Origin: Muribaculaceae bacterium Isolate-002 (NCI)
Lineage (GTDB): Bacteria; Bacteroidota; Bacteroidia; Bacteroidales; Muribaculaceae
Length of the DNA stretch: 49,988 nt
Direction: 5' to 3'
NCBI GenBank assembly: GCA_004102805.1
Contig: SCEG01000022.1
Span: forward strand, 1 to 49,988
Shown here one piece after another: positions 40,504 to 49,941 of this stretch. The notes under the pieces were generated by a model. The model was not told where the DNA came from. It was given only the letters and a program-made list of their open reading frames with translations, and searched no databases. Each line of letters begins with the position of its first letter. Position 1 is the stretch's first letter. The position numbers were made by a program, and so were the translations under genes.

Positions 40504-40836
40504 ATGGCTGAATACCCGGTAAACAAGGGTATCGGCCGTCCGGTAGAGTTCAAGGGCTTGAAGGCACAGTACCTCTTCATCTTCTGCGGAGGTCTGCTGG
40601 CTCTCTTCGTCCTGTTCGTCATCCTCTACATGGTCGGCATCGACCAGTGGATATGTATCGGTTTCGGCGCGGCATCGTCCTCCCTCCTTGTGTGGCAGAC
40701 CTTCGCGCTGAACGCCCGGTACGGCGAACACGGGCTGATGAAACTGGGAGCGGCACGGAGCCATCCCCGGTACCTTATCAACCGGCGGCGGATAACCCGT
40801 CTGTTCAAACGACAACGAAAGGAAGAAATAACATGA
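40504..40836 (+). CDS. traF: TraF (DUF4133), VirB3-like membrane protein
   Basis: The 110-residue protein has two adjacent transmembrane helices (about 24-43 and 47-65) after the family opening YPVNKGIGRPVEFKGLKAQYL, and a basic cytoplasmic tail. Size, topology and its place directly before the VirB4-like ATPase fit a VirB3 equivalent. Its stop overlaps the traG start (ATGA). Confidence 0.85.
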   Translation: MAEYPVNKGIGRPVEFKGLKAQYLFIFCGGLLALFVLFVILYMVGIDQWICIGFGAASSSLLVWQTFALNARYGEHGLMKLGAARSHPRYLINRRRITRLFKRQRKEEIT

Positions 40837-43349
40837 GGAATACATCAAAAATGACAACACTGGAAAACAAATTCCCGCTTTTAGCGGTGGAGCATGGCTG
40901 CATCATCTCAAAGGACGCCGACATCACGGTGGCTTTCGAGGTGGAGCTGCCGGAACTTTACACCGTGACGGGCGCGGAATACGAGGCGATACACGGCTGC
41001 TGGTGCAAGGCGATCAAGGTACTGCCGGACTACTCCGTCGTCCACAAACAGGACTGGTTCATCAAGGAACGCTACAAGCCGGAATTGCAAAAGGACGACA
41101 TGAGCTTTTTGAGCCGCTCTTTCGAGCGACATTTCAACGAGCGTCCGTACCTGAAACACACCTGCTACCTCTACCTGACCAAGACGACAAAGGAGCGTAA
41201 CCGGATGCAGAGCAATTTCAGCACGCTGTGCCGGGGGCATATCATCCCGAAGGAGCTGGACAGGGAAACCACGACCAAGTTCTTGGAAGCCTGCGAACAG
41301 TTCGAGCGCATCATGAACGACAGCGGGCTTGTCCGTCTGCGCCGCCTCTCCACCGATGAGATTGTGGGGACGGAGGGGAAGACGGGGCTTATTGAACGCT
41401 ACTTCTCACTCATGCCGGAAGGTGACACCACCTTACAGGACATCGAACTTTCGGCAAGGGAGATGCGCATCGGCGATAACCGCCTGTGCCTGCACACCCT
41501 CTCGGACGCGGAAGACCTGCCGGGCAAGGTGGCGACCGACACCCGTTACGAGAAACTCTCCACCGACCGGAGCGACTGCCCGCTTTCATTCGCCTCCCCG
41601 GTGGGGCTTCTGCTCTCCTGCAACCATATCTACAACCAGTATGTGCTGATAGACAACAGCGAGGAAACCTTGCAGAAGTTCGAGAAATCCGCTCGCAACA
41701 TGCAGTCGCTATCCCGCTATTCAAGGAGCAACAGCATCAACCGCGAGTGGATAGACCAGTACCTGAACGAAGCCCATTCCTACGGGCTGACCTCGGTACG
41801 GGCGCACTTCAACGTCATGGCGTGGAGCGACAACGCGGAAGAACTGAAGCATATCAGGAACGATGTGGGCAGCCAGCTGGCGAGCATGGAGTGCGTGCCG
41901 CGCCACAACACCATCGACTGCCCGACACTTTACTGGGCGGCGATACCCGGCAACGCGGCTGACTTCCCGGCGGAAGAGAGTTTCCACACCTTCATCGAAC
42001 AGGCGGTGTGCTTGTTCACGGAGGAAACCAACTACCGCAGTTCGCTCTCGCCCTTCGGCATCAAGATGGTGGACAGGCTCACGGGGAAACCGCTGCACCT
42101 CGACATCAGCGACCTGCCCATGAAGCGGGGCATCACCACGAACCGCAACAAGTTCGTGCTGGGTCCTTCGGGCAGCGGCAAGTCGTTTTTCATGAACCAC
42201 TTGGTGCGGCAATATTATGAGCAAGGCGCGCATGTGGTATTGGTGGACACGGGAAACTCCTATCAGGGCTTGTGCGGCATCATCCGGCGCAAGACAGGCG
42301 GGGCGGACGGCGTGTACTTCACCTATACGGAGGAGAAACCCATATCGTTCAACCCGTTCTACACCGATGATTATATCTTCGACGTGGAGAAGAAGGACAG
42401 CATCAAGACCCTGCTGCTGACGCTCTGGAAGTCGGAGGACGACAAGGTGACAAAGACGGAGAGCGGCGAGCTGGGCAGTGCCGTGAGTGCCTACATCGAA
42501 CGCATCAAGGCTGACCGGAGCATCGTGCCGTCGTTCAACACCTTCTACGAGTATATGCGTGACGACTACCGCAAGGAACTGGTTGAGCGTGACATCAAGG
42601 TGGAGAAGTCCGACTTCAACATCGACAACATGCTCACCACCATGCGGCAGTATTACCGGGGCGGGCGTTACGACTTCCTGCTCAACTCCACGGAGAACAT
42701 CGACCTGCTCGGCAAGCGGTTCATCGTCTTCGAGATTGACAGTATAAAGGAGAATCGCGAACTGTTCCCCGTCGTGACCATCATCATCATGGAAGCCTTC
42801 ATCAACAAGATGCGGCGTCTGAAAGGGGTGCGGAAACAGCTTATCGTGGAAGAGGCTTGGAAGGCTCTCTCTTCGGCGAACATGGCTGAATACCTGCGCT
42901 ATATGTACAAGACGGTGCGAAAGTATTACGGCGAGGCAATCGTGGTGACGCAGGAGGTGGACGACATCATTTCCTCTCCCGTGGTCAAGGAGAGCATCAT
43001 CAACAACTCCGACTGCAAGATACTTCTCGACCAGCGCAAGTATATGAACAAGTTTGACCAGATACAGGCGTTGCTCGGACTGACGGAAAAGGAGAAGGGG
43101 CAGATACTCTCCATCAACATGGCGAACAACCCTTCACGGCTCTACAAGGAGGTGTGGATAGGCTTGGGCGGCACGCAGTCGGCGGTCTATGCCACCGAGG
43201 TCAGTGCTGAGGAGTATCTGGCGTACACCACGGAGGAAACGGAGAAAGTGGAGGTTTACCGTCTGGCGGAGAAGCTGGGCGGCGACATCGAAGCCGCCAT
43301 CCGGCAGCTTGCCGAAAGGCGGAGAAACAAGGAAACAACCAACAATTAA
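40833..43349 (+). CDS. traG: TraG, VirB4-like conjugation ATPase
   Basis: From ATG 40833 (after AAAGGAAG) the protein has 838 residues; longer readings overlap traF. The N-terminal half is the CagE/VirB4 domain. The ATPase half shows Walker A LGPSGSGKSFFMNH (about 443-456), Walker B region RKQLIVEEAWKAL (about 668) and the conserved VVTQEVDDIISSPVVKESII. VirB4 ATPases power assembly of the type IV channel and are its most conserved component. Coupling to traF supports co-assembly. Confidence 0.93.
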   Translation: MRNTSKMTTLENKFPLLAVEHGCIISKDADITVAFEVELPELYTVTGAEYEAIHGCWCKAIKVLPDYSVVHKQDWFIKERYKPELQKDDMSFLSRSFERHFNERPYLKHTCYLYLTKTTKERNRMQSNFSTLCRGHIIPKELDRETTTKFLEACEQFERIMNDSGLVRLRRLSTDEIVGTEGKTGLIERYFSLMPEGDTTLQDIELSAREMRIGDNRLCLHTLSDAEDLPGKVATDTRYEKLSTDRSDCPLSFASPVGLLLSCNHIYNQYVLIDNSEETLQKFEKSARNMQSLSRYSRSNSINREWIDQYLNEAHSYGLTSVRAHFNVMAWSDNAEELKHIRNDVGSQLASMECVPRHNTIDCPTLYWAAIPGNAADFPAEESFHTFIEQAVCLFTEETNYRSSLSPFGIKMVDRLTGKPLHLDISDLPMKRGITTNRNKFVLGPSGSGKSFFMNHLVRQYYEQGAHVVLVDTGNSYQGLCGIIRRKTGGADGVYFTYTEEKPISFNPFYTDDYIFDVEKKDSIKTLLLTLWKSEDDKVTKTESGELGSAVSAYIERIKADRSIVPSFNTFYEYMRDDYRKELVERDIKVEKSDFNIDNMLTTMRQYYRGGRYDFLLNSTENIDLLGKRFIVFEIDSIKENRELFPVVTIIIMEAFINKMRRLKGVRKQLIVEEAWKALSSANMAEYLRYMYKTVRKYYGEAIVVTQEVDDIISSPVVKESIINNSDCKILLDQRKYMNKFDQIQALLGLTEKEKGQILSINMANNPSRLYKEVWIGLGGTQSAVYATEVSAEEYLAYTTEETEKVEVYRLAEKLGGDIEAAIRQLAERRRNKETTNN

Positions 43350-43383
43350 AATTAAAAATGAATTTATCAACGAAAAAAGAAAA

Positions 43384-43770
43384 ATGCGTATGAGTTTATC
43401 AAAAGTGAAAATGCTGCAAGTCAGCAAGTGCCTGATCGGATTGGCGGTCATGATGCTGCAATCCTGCGACGTGGCCGACAACCGTCGCGATATGTTGTGC
43501 GGGAACTGGGAGAGCGTGGAGGGAAAGCCCGACGTGCTTATCTACAAGGAGGGCGAAGCCTACAAGGTGACGGTGTTCCGCCGGAGCGGTCTGCGCCGCA
43601 AGCTGAAACCGGAAACCCATCTCTTGCAGGAGGAGAACGGCAACCTGTTCATGAACACCGGCTTCCGCATCGACGTGTCCTACAACGAGGCCACGGACGT
43701 GCTGACCTTCTCGCCAAACGGTGACTATGTGCGGGTGAAGCCGCAGCCGGAGAACCCGGCAGAAGAATAA
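43384..43770 (+). CDS. traH: DUF3876 lipoprotein (TraH-like)
   Basis: This 128-residue protein has a lipoprotein signal: basic start, hydrophobic LIGLAVMM and lipobox LQSC (Cys at about residue 28). The mature part CGNWESVEGKPDVLIYKEGEAYKV reads like a small beta-barrel 'calycin-like' fold as in DUF3876. A second ATG two codons in is an equally good start. By position it is TraH, probably anchored to the inner or outer membrane. Function in transfer is unknown. Confidence 0.75.
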   Translation: MRMSLSKVKMLQVSKCLIGLAVMMLQSCDVADNRRDMLCGNWESVEGKPDVLIYKEGEAYKVTVFRRSGLRRKLKPETHLLQEENGNLFMNTGFRIDVSYNEATDVLTFSPNGDYVRVKPQPENPAEE

Positions 43771-43773
43771 CAA

Positions 43774-43791
43774 CCGCTAAAATCCAAAGTA
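43774..43791 (+). promoter_or_regulatory. Leader motif before traI, complementary to the RteR-like RNA
   Basis: CCGCTAAAATCCAAAGTA ends 2 nt before the traI ATG (43794). It pairs with 7717-7733 of the sRNA with 12 contiguous pairs, a one-base bulge and a G-U pair. Targeting here would block traI translation inside the polycistronic mRNA. Confidence 0.55.
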
Positions 43792-43793
43792 AC

Positions 43794-44423
43794 ATGAGAA
43801 CAAGAATAACAATGATTGTCTGCCTGTGCCTGCTTCTCGCGGGCAGTGCAAGCGCACAGTGGGCGGTGATAGACCCGTCCAACATCGCGCAGAGCATCGT
43901 GAACACCTCCAAGAACGTGGTGCATACCTCGACGACGGCTCAGAACATGGTGAAGAATTTTCAGGAAACCGTGAAAATCTACGAGCAGGGGAAGAAGTAT
44001 TACGACGCGCTGAAATCAGTGAACAACCTTGTCCGGGATGCCCGCAAGGTGCAGCAGACCATCCTGATGGTGGGCGACATCACCGACATCTATGTGACCA
44101 ACTTCCAGCGGATGATGCGTGACGACAACTTCACGGTGGAGGAACTGGGAGCCATCGCCTTCGGCTACACGAAACTGCTGGAGGAGAGCAACGATGTACT
44201 GACGGAACTGAAAAACGTGGTGAACATCACCACGCTCTCCATGACCGACAAGGAGCGCATGGACGTGGTGGAACGCTGCCACTCGAAGATGCGGCGTTAC
44301 CGCAACCTCGTGAGCTACTACACCAACAAGAACATCTCCGTGAGTTACCTCCGCGCGAAGAAGAAAAACGACCTCGACCGCATCATGGGGCTGTACGGGA
44401 GCATGGACGAAAGATACTGGTAG
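43794..44423 (+). CDS. traI: TraI (DUF4141), VirB5-like periplasmic protein
   Basis: The 209-residue protein has a cleavable signal peptide (MIVCLCLLLAGSASAQ). The mature part is all-helical (SIVNTSKNVVHTSTTAQNMV, then a long helix through MVGDITDIYVTNFQRMMRDD), consistent with DUF4141 and a VirB5-like or P-type channel component. It is followed 3 bp later by traJ. The immediate upstream leader carries the sRNA-complementary motif. Confidence 0.82.
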   Translation: MRTRITMIVCLCLLLAGSASAQWAVIDPSNIAQSIVNTSKNVVHTSTTAQNMVKNFQETVKIYEQGKKYYDALKSVNNLVRDARKVQQTILMVGDITDIYVTNFQRMMRDDNFTVEELGAIAFGYTKLLEESNDVLTELKNVVNITTLSMTDKERMDVVERCHSKMRRYRNLVSYYTNKNISVSYLRAKKKNDLDRIMGLYGSMDERYW

Positions 44424-44426
44424 CCT

Positions 44427-45431
44427 ATGGAGTTTGACAACCTTCACCAGATATTACGCTCACTCTACGAGCAGATGATGCCGCTGTGCGAGGACATGGC
44501 GGGCGTGGCGAAAGGCATCGCCGGGCTGGGCGCGTTGTTCTACGTTGCCTACCGGGTATGGCAGTCGCTGGCGAGAGCCGAACCGATAGACGTGTTCCCG
44601 ATGCTCCGCTCCTTCGCCATCGGTCTTTGCATCATGTTCTTCCCGACTGTGGTGCTTGGCACGATCAACAGCATCCTCTCGCCCGTCGTGCAAGGCACGG
44701 CGAAGATGCTGGAGGCGGAAACGCTGGACATGAACCAGTACCGGGAGCAGAAGGACCGGCTGGAATACGAGGCGATGGTGCGCAACCCCGAAACCGCCTA
44801 CCTCGTGTCCAACGAGGAATTTGACAAGCAGCTGGAGGAACTCGGCTGGTCGCCCTCTGACATGGTGACGATGGCGGGGATGTATATCGACCGGGGAATG
44901 TACAACATGAAGAAAAACATCCGCGACTTCTTCCGCGAGATACTGGAACTGCTGTTCCAAGCCGCCGCCCTCGTGATAGACACCGTCCGCACCTTCTTCC
45001 TCGTGGTGCTGGCGATACTCGGTCCGATAGCCTTCGCCATATCGGTGTGGGACGGCTTCCAAAGCACGCTCACGCAGTGGATATGCCGCTACATACAGGT
45101 CTATCTGTGGCTGCCGGTGTCGGACATGTTCAGCACCATACTGGCGAAGATACAGGTGCTGATGCTGCAAAGCGACATCGAGCGGATGCAGGCTGACCCG
45201 AACTTCTCGCTGGATTCGAGCGACGGGGTGTACATCGTGTTCCTCTGCATCGGCATCATCGGCTACTTCACCATTCCCACCGTGGCGGGCTGGATCATCC
45301 AAGCCGGTGGTATGGGCGGCTACAACCGCACCATGAACCAGATGGCGGGACGCGCCGGAGGCATGGCGGGCGGAATTGCAGGAGCGACCGCAGGAAACGC
45401 AGTCGGACGTGTCGGCAAACTGCTGAAATAA
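44427..45431 (+). CDS. traJ: TraJ, VirB6-like polytopic membrane protein
   Basis: The 334-residue inner membrane protein has about six transmembrane helices (for example 30-47, 60-82, 170-195 and 200-220). The conserved segment ISVWDGFQSTLTQWICRYIQVYLWLPVSDMF lies near residue 210, and the C-terminus is Gly/Ala-rich (AGGMAGGIAGATAGNAVG). This is the VirB6/TrbL-type channel component of Bacteroidetes transfer systems. It is closely linked with traI and traK. Confidence 0.87.
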   Translation: MEFDNLHQILRSLYEQMMPLCEDMAGVAKGIAGLGALFYVAYRVWQSLARAEPIDVFPMLRSFAIGLCIMFFPTVVLGTINSILSPVVQGTAKMLEAETLDMNQYREQKDRLEYEAMVRNPETAYLVSNEEFDKQLEELGWSPSDMVTMAGMYIDRGMYNMKKNIRDFFREILELLFQAAALVIDTVRTFFLVVLAILGPIAFAISVWDGFQSTLTQWICRYIQVYLWLPVSDMFSTILAKIQVLMLQSDIERMQADPNFSLDSSDGVYIVFLCIGIIGYFTIPTVAGWIIQAGGMGGYNRTMNQMAGRAGGMAGGIAGATAGNAVGRVGKLLK

Positions 45432-45463
45432 CAAATGTGAAATCATAAACGGAAAAAGTAAAA

Positions 45464-46087
45464 ATGGAATTCAAGTCACTCAGAAACATCGAATCGTCGT
45501 TCAGGCAGATACGCCTGTTCGGTATCGTCTTTCTCTCGCTGTGCGCCGTGGTGACGGTGTGGAGCGTGTGGAACTCCTACCGTTTCGCGGAGAAACAACG
45601 GGAGAAGATCTATGTGCTGGACAATGGAAAGAGCCTGATGCTCGCCCTGTCGCAGGACCTGTCGCAGAACCGCCCGGCGGAGGCGCGGGAACATGTGCGC
45701 CGCTTCCACGAGCTGTTCTTCACGCTGTCGCCTGAAAAAAGCGCGATTGAACACAACGTGAAACGTGCGTTGCTGCTGGCGGACAAGAGCGTGTACCACT
45801 ATTATTCGGACTTCGCCGAGAAGGGGTACTACAACCGCATCATCGCCGGGAACATCAACCAGGTGTTGAAGGTGGACAGCGTGGTGTGCGACTTCAACGC
45901 CTATCCCTACCGCGCCGTAACCTACGCCACGCAGAAAATCATCCGGCAGAGCAACGTCACAGAGCGCAGCCTCGTGACCACCTGCCGCCTGCTGAACGCA
46001 TCACGGTCGGACGACAACCCAAACGGCTTTACCATCGAGGGGTTCACCATCATCGAGAACAAGGATTTACAGACAATCAAACGGTAA
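45464..46087 (+). CDS. traK: TraK, VirB8-like protein
   Basis: The 207-residue protein has a short cytoplasmic N-terminus, one transmembrane helix (about 17-36, LFGIVFLSLCAVVTVWSVW) and a periplasmic domain with VDSVVCDFNAYPYRAVTYATQKIIRQSNVTERSL, which matches TraK of CTnDOT-type operons. VirB8-like proteins nucleate the inner-membrane complex. It is 6 bp upstream of traL. Confidence 0.87.
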   Translation: MEFKSLRNIESSFRQIRLFGIVFLSLCAVVTVWSVWNSYRFAEKQREKIYVLDNGKSLMLALSQDLSQNRPAEAREHVRRFHELFFTLSPEKSAIEHNVKRALLLADKSVYHYYSDFAEKGYYNRIIAGNINQVLKVDSVVCDFNAYPYRAVTYATQKIIRQSNVTERSLVTTCRLLNASRSDDNPNGFTIEGFTIIENKDLQTIKR

Positions 46088-46093
46088 CGGATT

Positions 46094-46414
46094 ATGAAAC
46101 GGAAAGTAAAAAGTATCAGAAAAACAATGTGGGGCGCATACTGGAAACTCCACGACAAACGGAAACGGCTGGTGGCAAGGCTCAAAGGGTATCTGGACGG
46201 CTTGCCGCCGGAAACACGCCGCCGCATCGTGCTGGGGATGCTCGCTGCCTTCGCGGTGCTTGCCCTCTACACCTTCGGCAGAGCCGTCTATGACATCGGC
46301 AGGAACGACGGCTCACGCATGGATACGGGACACGCCGGACGGGTGGAACTGCCGACCCCGACGGAAACAGGCAATCACTTAACACCTTATTTATATGGAA
46401 CAGAAGAAGAATGA
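46094..46414 (+). CDS. traL: TraL (DUF3989), single-span membrane protein
   Basis: The 106-residue protein has a basic N-terminal region (WKLHDKRKRLVARLKGYLDGLPPETRRR), one transmembrane helix (about 37-57) and a short periplasmic tail. It fits DUF3989/TraL. Its last 20 bp overlap the start of traM, which implies coupled translation. Its role in the channel is unknown. Confidence 0.78.
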   Translation: MKRKVKSIRKTMWGAYWKLHDKRKRLVARLKGYLDGLPPETRRRIVLGMLAAFAVLALYTFGRAVYDIGRNDGSRMDTGHAGRVELPTPTETGNHLTPYLYGTEEE

Positions 46415-47741
46415 ACCGACGAAAGAGAACAAATCCGCTCCCGACACGGGAAAGTCGAAAAAGGGGCGCGAACCGCTGACAGAGGCGCAGCGGCTGAAAC
46501 GGCAGAAGATGATCGTGCTGCCCGCTATGGTGCTGGTGTTCATCGGGGCGATGTGGCTGATATTCGCCCCGTCCTCCGGCAAGGAGCAACATCCGGGAAC
46601 GGACGGCTACAACACCGAGATGCCCGACGCTGACAAGGCGAACAAGCAGATTATCGGCGACAAGCTGAAAGCCTACGAGCATGGGGAGATGGAAGAGCGG
46701 TTAGAAAACCGCAACCGTGCCATCGGGCAGCTGGGCGACATGTTCGACCGCGAGATAGCGGGAACGGAGGACGGTACGGACTTCGACCTCGCCAATCCGG
46801 GCGGCAAGGAGGAAAAGGCACAGCCAGCCACGCCGCAGACCATTCAATCCTCCGCTGCCGCCTACCGTGACCTGAACGCCACGCTTGGAAACTTCTACGA
46901 ACAACCGAATAATGACAATGCCGAGATGGATGAGCTGTTGGAGCGCATCGCCTCGCTGGAGTCGGAACTGGAAAGCGAGAAGGGCAAAGCTACCGCCGTG
47001 GACGACCAAGTGGCTCTTATGGAGAAGTCCTACGAGCTGGCGGCAAAGTATATGGGCGGTCAGAACGGTGGAAAGCAGGAACAGGCGGCAGAACCTGCCA
47101 CTGTGCAGAAAGGAAAAAAGAACACGGCGACACCCGTAAGGCAGGTGACCCGCCAAGTCGTTTCCTCCCTTGCACAGCCCATGAGCAACGCGGAGTTTGT
47201 CGCCACCTTCTCGCAGGAACGCAACCGGGATTTCAACACGGCTGTCGGCACGGCAGAGGTATCGGACCGGAATACCATTCCGGCGTGTGTGCATGGTGCG
47301 CAGAGCGTGACGGACGGGCAAACGGTAAGGCTGCGCCTGCTGGAGCCTATGGCGGTAGCAGGCAGGATAATCCCCCGCAATGCGGTGGTGGTCGGCATGG
47401 GCAAGATACAGGGGGAACGGCTCGACATCGGGATCACCTCACTGGAATATGACGGCACAATTATCCCCGTGGAGCTTGCGGTCTATGACACGGACGGACA
47501 GTCCGGCATCTTCATCCCGAACTCGATGGAGATGAACGCCGTCAGGGAGGTCGCCGCCAATATGGGCGGCTCGCTGGGAAGCAGCATCAACATCTCCACC
47601 AATGCCGGGGCGCAGCTCGCCTCCGACTTGGGCAAGGGTCTGATACAAGGCACGAGCCAGTACATCGCGGGGAAGATGCGCACCGTCAAGGTGCATCTGA
47701 AAGCCGGGTACAGGGTCATGCTTTACCAAGAAAAAGATTGA
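46395..47741 (+). CDS. traM: TraM, VirB10-like channel protein
   Basis: The 448-residue protein has a charged cytoplasmic start, one transmembrane helix (about 38-56, MIVLPAMVLVFIGAMWLIF) and a long helical, Gln-rich periplasmic linker (60-240). The C-terminal beta-barrel-type domain (about 290-448) reads RLRLLEPMAVAGRIIPRNAVVVGMGKIQGERLDI, then IFIPNSMEMNAVREVAANMG. The arrangement is that of VirB10, which spans the envelope and links the inner and outer complexes. Confidence 0.9.
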   Translation: MEQKKNEPTKENKSAPDTGKSKKGREPLTEAQRLKRQKMIVLPAMVLVFIGAMWLIFAPSSGKEQHPGTDGYNTEMPDADKANKQIIGDKLKAYEHGEMEERLENRNRAIGQLGDMFDREIAGTEDGTDFDLANPGGKEEKAQPATPQTIQSSAAAYRDLNATLGNFYEQPNNDNAEMDELLERIASLESELESEKGKATAVDDQVALMEKSYELAAKYMGGQNGGKQEQAAEPATVQKGKKNTATPVRQVTRQVVSSLAQPMSNAEFVATFSQERNRDFNTAVGTAEVSDRNTIPACVHGAQSVTDGQTVRLRLLEPMAVAGRIIPRNAVVVGMGKIQGERLDIGITSLEYDGTIIPVELAVYDTDGQSGIFIPNSMEMNAVREVAANMGGSLGSSINISTNAGAQLASDLGKGLIQGTSQYIAGKMRTVKVHLKAGYRVMLYQEKD

Positions 47742-47759
47742 AATCAATAAAAAAAATTA

Positions 47760-47778
47760 CCACTAAAATCCAAAAGTA
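47760..47778 (+). promoter_or_regulatory. Leader motif before traN, complementary to the RteR-like RNA
   Basis: CCACTAAAATCCAAAAGTA abuts the traN ATG at 47779. It pairs with 7717-7733 of the sRNA except for two single-base bulges. Here the G-U position is a full A-U pair, unlike the other copies. Confidence 0.5.
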
Positions 47779-48768
47779 ATGAGAAAAGTAATCATCATGT
47801 TTGCCCTCGCTATGGGCATCGCATCTGCCCACGCGCAGGAGAATGTAACCGTTGAAACAACCAACGGAAGTAATGAACAGCCGACCTTGACGAAGGAGGT
47901 CTGTCCGCAGAAGGAGGCGGACGGCGACCTGTATCACGGTCTGTCGCGCAAGCTGACCTTCGACCGCATGATACCGCCGCACGGTCTGGAAGTGACCTAC
48001 GACAAGACCGTCCACGTCATTTTTCCGGCGGAGGTGCGCTATGTCGATTTAGGCTCGCCCGACCTGATTGCCGGGAAAGCCGACGGAGCGGAGAACGTCA
48101 TCCGCGTGAAGGCTACCGTAAGAAATTTTCCCAACGAAACGAATATGTCCGTCATCACGGAGGACGGCAGTTTCTACACCTTCAACGTGAAGTACGCCGC
48201 CGAACCGCTGTTACTCAACGTGGAGATGTGCGATTTCATCCATGACGGCAGCACGGTGAACCGCCCGAACAATGCGCAGGAAATCTATCTGAAAGAGCTG
48301 GGCAGCGAAAGCCCGATGCTGGTGCGCCTTATCATGAAGTCCATCCACAAACAGAACAAGCGCGAGGTGAAGCATATCGGCTGCAAGCGTTTCGGCATCC
48401 AATATCTGTTGAAAGGCATCTACACGCACAACGGCTTACTCTACTTCCACACGGAGATAAAGAACCAGAGCAACGTGCCTTTCGATGTGGACTATATCAC
48501 ATGGAAAATCGTGGACAAGAAGGTGGCGAAACGTACCGCCGTGCAGGAGCGGATCATCCTGCCGCTCCGAGCGCAGAACTACACCACCCTCGTGCCGGGC
48601 AAAAAGAGTGAGCGCACGGTCTTCACGATGGCGAAGTTCACCATCCCCGACGACAAGTGCCTCGTGGTGGAGCTGAACGAGAAGAACGGCGGTCGTCACC
48701 AGTCCTTCGTGATTGAGAATGAGGATTTGGTACGAGCCAATACCATCAATGAACTTCAAGTGCGCTGA
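47779..48768 (+). CDS. traN: TraN (DUF4138), VirB9-like protein
   Basis: The 329-residue secreted protein has a signal peptide (MRKVIIMFALAMGIASAHAQ). Two beta-rich domains follow: an N-terminal one with KTVHVIFPAEVRYVDLGSPD (about 75-95) and a C-terminal one with GIYTHNGLLYFHTEIKNQSN (about 213-232). This is the DUF4138/TraN pattern, regarded as the VirB9 equivalent that joins TraM at the outer membrane. It is followed 2 bp later by traO. Confidence 0.88.
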   Translation: MRKVIIMFALAMGIASAHAQENVTVETTNGSNEQPTLTKEVCPQKEADGDLYHGLSRKLTFDRMIPPHGLEVTYDKTVHVIFPAEVRYVDLGSPDLIAGKADGAENVIRVKATVRNFPNETNMSVITEDGSFYTFNVKYAAEPLLLNVEMCDFIHDGSTVNRPNNAQEIYLKELGSESPMLVRLIMKSIHKQNKREVKHIGCKRFGIQYLLKGIYTHNGLLYFHTEIKNQSNVPFDVDYITWKIVDKKVAKRTAVQERIILPLRAQNYTTLVPGKKSERTVFTMAKFTIPDDKCLVVELNEKNGGRHQSFVIENEDLVRANTINELQVR

Positions 48769-48770
48769 CC

Positions 48771-49346
48771 ATGAGAAAGTACATCGCAATAATCATCGCG
48801 TCGCTTGCCCTTTTTACAGGGCAGGCGCACGCCCAGCGATGCCTGCCGAAGATGCAGGGCATTGAGGTAAGGGCGGATATGGCGGACGGCTTCAACCCCG
48901 GAGGCAAGGACGGCGGGTACAGCTTCGGGGCGGCTCTCTCCACCTACACTAAGAGGGGGAACAAGTGGGTGTTCGGTGGCGAATACCTCCTGAAGAACAA
49001 CCCCTACAAGGATACCAAGATACCCGTGGCGCAGTTCACGGCGGAGGGCGGCTATTACTTCAGGATACTGTCGGATGCCCGAAAAATCGTGTTTGTCTAT
49101 GCCGGGACTTCGGCTCTCGCCGGATATGAGTCGGTGAACTGGGGAAAGAAGGTGCTGCATGACGGATCCACGCTGCACGACCGGGACGCCTTCATCTATG
49201 GCGGTGCGCTGACGCTCGATGTGGAGTGCTACGTGGCAGACCGTATCGCCCTGCTTGCCAACCTGCGGGAGCGTTGCCTGTGGGGTGGCGACACGCGGAA
49301 GTTCCACACGCAATTCGGGGTCGGCATCAAGTTCATCATCAACTGA
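48771..49346 (+). CDS. traO: TraO, outer membrane-type transfer protein
   Basis: The 191-residue protein has a signal peptide (MRKYIAIIIASLALFTGQAHAQ), followed by alternating beta strands with aromatic ends (GYSFGAALSTYTKRGNKWVFGGEYLL, FTAEGGYYFRIL, VFVYAGTSALAGYESVNWG) and a C-terminal strand HTQFGVGIKFIIN. This is a small beta-barrel of the TraO family. It ends 7 bp before traP. Confidence 0.85.
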   Translation: MRKYIAIIIASLALFTGQAHAQRCLPKMQGIEVRADMADGFNPGGKDGGYSFGAALSTYTKRGNKWVFGGEYLLKNNPYKDTKIPVAQFTAEGGYYFRILSDARKIVFVYAGTSALAGYESVNWGKKVLHDGSTLHDRDAFIYGGALTLDVECYVADRIALLANLRERCLWGGDTRKFHTQFGVGIKFIIN

Positions 49347-49353
49347 CACGGGT

Positions 49354-49941
49354 ATGGAACGGACGGAAATAGATGCTGTCAGACAGATGCCGCTTGCGGA
49401 TTTTCTCGCACGGCTGGGGCATGAGCCTGTCAGAAGGAGCGGCAACGAGCTGTGGTATATCGCCCCGTACAGGGGCGAGCGCACACCCTCTTTCCGTGTG
49501 AACGTGGCGAAACAGCTCTGGTACGACTTCGGGCTTGGCAAGGGCGGCGACATCTTCACGCTTGCCGGGGAGTTTTTGCAAAGCGATGACTTCATGGCGC
49601 AGGCGAAGTTCATAGCGGAAACCGCCAATATGACGGTGACCGGATGGAAAAAGCCCGCCTATCTCCCGAAGCCGACCGAACCCGTCTTTGAGGATGTGGA
49701 GGTCGCTCCGCTGCTCCGCTCACTGCTGACGGACTATCTGTCGGAACGGGGCATCCCTTACGCCATCGCATCCCGTCACTGTTGCCGCTTGAACTACGGT
49801 GTGCGTGGGAAACGGTATTTTGCCGTTGGCTTTCCGAACATGGCAAGTGGCTATGAAGTCAGTTATCCAAACAAGTATAAAATCCAAACTATCATATATA
49901 ATCAACTGGAATCCAGTGAATATTCTATCATGTTGTTTTGA
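49354..49941 (+). CDS. traP: TraP DNA primase, probably interrupted
   Basis: Beginning at ATG 49354 the frame gives 195 residues. The N-terminus has the CHC2 zinc-finger primase fold (MPLADFLARLGHEPVRRSGN, then APYRGERTPSFRVNVAKQLWYDFGLGKGGDIFTLAGEF), although the classic Cys/His ligands are largely replaced. A second segment, RGKRYFAVGFPNMASGYEV, is the TraP core. After GYEV (about residue 169, near 49861) the sequence stops resembling TraP and becomes AT-rich, with a stop at 49941. The TOPRIM part of the usual roughly 300-residue protein is missing, so an insertion or recombination junction is likely here. Confidence 0.75.
   Translation: MERTEIDAVRQMPLADFLARLGHEPVRRSGNELWYIAPYRGERTPSFRVNVAKQLWYDFGLGKGGDIFTLAGEFLQSDDFMAQAKFIAETANMTVTGWKKPAYLPKPTEPVFEDVEVAPLLRSLLTDYLSERGIPYAIASRHCCRLNYGVRGKRYFAVGFPNMASGYEVSYPNKYKIQTIIYNQLESSEYSIMLF

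Noticed and set aside
40647..40832. 62-residue N-terminal extension of TraG
   Set aside because: It overlaps traF in another frame and lacks a family match; ATG 40833 has a good binding site and an ATGA overlap with traF.
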